From positions 1 to 36,016 of the forward strand of contig JAFGRD010000162.1 of assembly GCA_016935315.1 (NCBI GenBank): a stretch of DNA of 36,016 nucleotides, read 5' to 3'. Positions 35,093 through 36,016 of the stretch are shown here, piece after piece; position 1 is the first letter of the stretch; every line of letters starts with the position of its first letter. The translations under genes and the position numbers were made by a program. Source of the stretch: Pirellulales bacterium (GTDB taxonomy: Bacteria; Planctomycetota; Planctomycetia; Pirellulales; Thermoguttaceae). A model generated the notes under the pieces. That model made no database searches and was not told the DNA's origin. It was given only the letters and a program-made list of their open reading frames with translations.

Positions 35093-35791
35093 ATGAACCG
35101 TCGTATTCTGTTGCCGGGCTTGGCTGCGGTTGCCATGGCGATGGCCTTTTTGGCCTCGTCGGCAGACGCGGGGCTGTTCGGCCGCTGGGCCACCTGCCGG
35201 CCGGCCACCTGTGCACCGGCTACCTGTGCACCGGCCACCTGCGAACCGGCCACTTGCGAGCCCGCCACGTGCGAGCCCGCCACGTGCGAGCCAGCCACCT
35301 GCTGTCCGGCGCCGTGTTGCCGTCCGAAGTGTGGCCTCCTAGGGCTGCTGAAACGCTGCCGCCCCAAGACATGCTGTGTGACCGAGTGCTGCGAACCGGC
35401 CACCTGTGAGCCCGCCACTTGCGAACCGGCCACCTGTGAGCCCGCCACGTGCGAACCGGCCACTTGCTGCCCGACCACGTGCCGCCCCAAGTGCGGCTTG
35501 CTTGGACTGCTGAAGCGCTGCCGTCCCAAGACGTGCTGTGTGCCGGCATGCTGCGAACCGGCCACTTGCGAACCGGCCACTTGCGAACCGGCCACATGCG
35601 AACCGGCCACTTGCGAACCGGCCTGCTGCGAGCCCGCGTGCTGCGAGCCGTGCTGCAAGCCCCGCTGCGGCCTGCTGGCCAAGCTGAAGGCGCGCCTGGC
35701 AGCCTGCTGCAAGCCTCGCTGCTGCGAGCCGTGCTGCTGCGAGCCGGCGTGCTGCGAGCCGGCCTGCTGCGAACCGGCCTGCTGCAAGTGA
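35093..35791 (+). CDS. Secreted cysteine-rich CEPAT-repeat protein
   Basis: A 232-residue protein of unknown function. The Sec signal ILLPGLAAVAMAMAFLASSADA ends near residue 26. The mature chain is almost entirely repeats of the pentapeptide C-E-P-A-T/C (for example CEPATCEPATCEPAT at 50-64), in three blocks. Each block closes with a basic amphipathic segment: KCGLLGLLKRCRPKTCC (79-95), the same again at 133-149, and RCGLLAKLKARLAACC at 191-206. The third block switches from CEPAT to CEPACCEPAC. Roughly one residue in four is cysteine. Such a protein would need either dense disulfide bonding in the cell envelope or metal binding. ATG at 35093 has AAGGAG 8 bases upstream, a strong signal, and a terminator follows. 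A homogeneous coding pattern in one frame supports it being real. Confidence 0.85.
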   Translation: MNRRILLPGLAAVAMAMAFLASSADAGLFGRWATCRPATCAPATCAPATCEPATCEPATCEPATCEPATCCPAPCCRPKCGLLGLLKRCRPKTCCVTECCEPATCEPATCEPATCEPATCEPATCCPTTCRPKCGLLGLLKRCRPKTCCVPACCEPATCEPATCEPATCEPATCEPACCEPACCEPCCKPRCGLLAKLKARLAACCKPRCCEPCCCEPACCEPACCEPACCK

Positions 35792-35855
35792 GAAACGGAA
35801 GGCGGCCATTTGAATACGCGTTAATTCACGTTTGAGCAACGCCTTTGCGTGAACC

Positions 35856-35896
35856 AAGCGGCCCGCTTGCAGGTCAAGCGGGCCGTTTGTTCTTTT
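35856..35896 (+). terminator. Intrinsic terminator of the cysteine-rich gene
   Basis: AAGCGGCCCGCTT (35856-35868) pairs with AAGCGGGCCGTTT (35876-35888) around the loop GCAGGTC, a 13-bp stem with one G-T wobble. It is followed directly by TTTGTTCTTTTC. It is the clearest terminator in the window and lies 65 bp after the stop codon. Confidence 0.88.
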
Positions 35897-35897
35897 C

Positions 35898-35969
35898 TGC
35901 ACTATCTGAAAAAACGGCACTTAGACCTATATGTGCACTTTCTGAAAAAACGGCACTTAGGCCTATATG
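35898..35969 (+). repeat. Two tandem 36-bp units
   Basis: TGCACTATCTGAAAAAACGG... (35898-35933) and TGCACTTTCTGAAAAAACGG... (35934-35969) have the same length and differ at two positions. The second unit is the start of the 63-bp repeat shared with 8045-8107. Confidence 0.85.
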
Positions 35970-36016
35970 AAAGAGGAAAGGCGCGCAGCGGCTTTGCTCT
36001 TTCATGACGTTTTTTC
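35934..36016 (+). repeat. 63-bp repeat within a larger nested inverted repeat, cut by the window end
   Basis: Bases 35934-35996 match 8045-8107 at 59 of 63 positions. In addition ATGAAAGAG (35967-35975) pairs with CTCTTTCAT (35997-36005), with inner AAAG/CTTT pairing around a GC-rich loop, and GAAAAAACG (35944-35952) pairs with CGTTTTTTC (36008-36016). The element is therefore a nested palindrome whose right end runs past the window. The T-run also makes it terminator-like. No coding capacity. Confidence 0.8.

Noticed and set aside
35190-35640. Regular short repeats resembling a CRISPR array
   Set aside because: The period is 15 bp in frame, with no spacers, and encodes CEPAT; no cas genes are present.
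35047-35787. Gln/Gly/Ser repeat protein on the minus strand (AGSQ repeats)
   Set aside because: It is the complement of the cysteine-rich repeat gene, which has the signal peptide, ribosome binding site and terminator.

Overview
The window is GC-rich, densely coded bacterial DNA that most resembles a member of the Planctomycetota, probably Pirellulales-like. I base this on the gene content. There is a giant secreted protein with an LEPR-XLL-like N-terminus, beta-propeller repeats, Calx-beta and dockerin modules. There is a Ser/Thr kinase fused to an nSTAND ATPase and a formylglycine-generating-enzyme-like (FGE-like) domain. There is also a PQQ-propeller protein opening with DWPQFRGP, and Tat-exported enzymes are frequent. 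The lineage is inferred from content and was not tested by phylogeny.

Layout. Bases 1-614 hold no convincing gene. A tRNA-Pro(GGG) lies on the minus strand at 615-689. pyrF (989-1918, +) converges on a three-gene minus-strand cluster: a heparinase II/III-like polysaccharide lyase, a small secreted jelly-roll-like protein, and a Tat-exported gamma-glutamyltranspeptidase. An exported aldo/keto reductase (+) and a secreted PQQ-propeller protein (-) follow. Next comes the 1941-residue propeller/dockerin protein (-), divergent from the 1522-residue kinase/nSTAND/FGE-like protein (+). From 20424 to 28289 the minus strand carries a type II secretion gene run in the order gspE-F-G-H-I-J-K, with ATGA/GTGA overlaps; no secretin or inner-membrane L/M/C genes are present here. 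The plus strand then has an EF-hand protein, a YkgJ-family cysteine-cluster protein and hisS. The minus strand has an HPt phosphotransfer protein, pgk and a C69-family peptidase. The window ends with a secreted cysteine-rich protein made of CEPAT repeats and an intrinsic terminator.

Non-coding structure. Two repeat families run through the intergenic DNA. One is a 103-bp element with 14-bp terminal inverted repeats (TATTGAYGYTTGCA) and a strong internal palindrome: complete at 728-830, enlarged at 7938-8121, and a 36-bp end fragment at 6549-6584. The other is a 63-bp sequence present inside the second copy of the first element and again at the right edge of the window, where it belongs to a larger nested inverted repeat cut off by the window end.

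How the genes relate. The pseudopilin/ATPase/platform genes could serve export of the large secreted proteins nearby, but that link is inference. pyrF, hisS, pgk and the tRNA are housekeeping genes, so this is ordinary chromosome rather than a genomic island. The most unusual items are the kinase-nSTAND-FGE-like fusion without the FGE catalytic cysteines, the CEPAT-repeat cysteine protein, and the two nested miniature repeat families.
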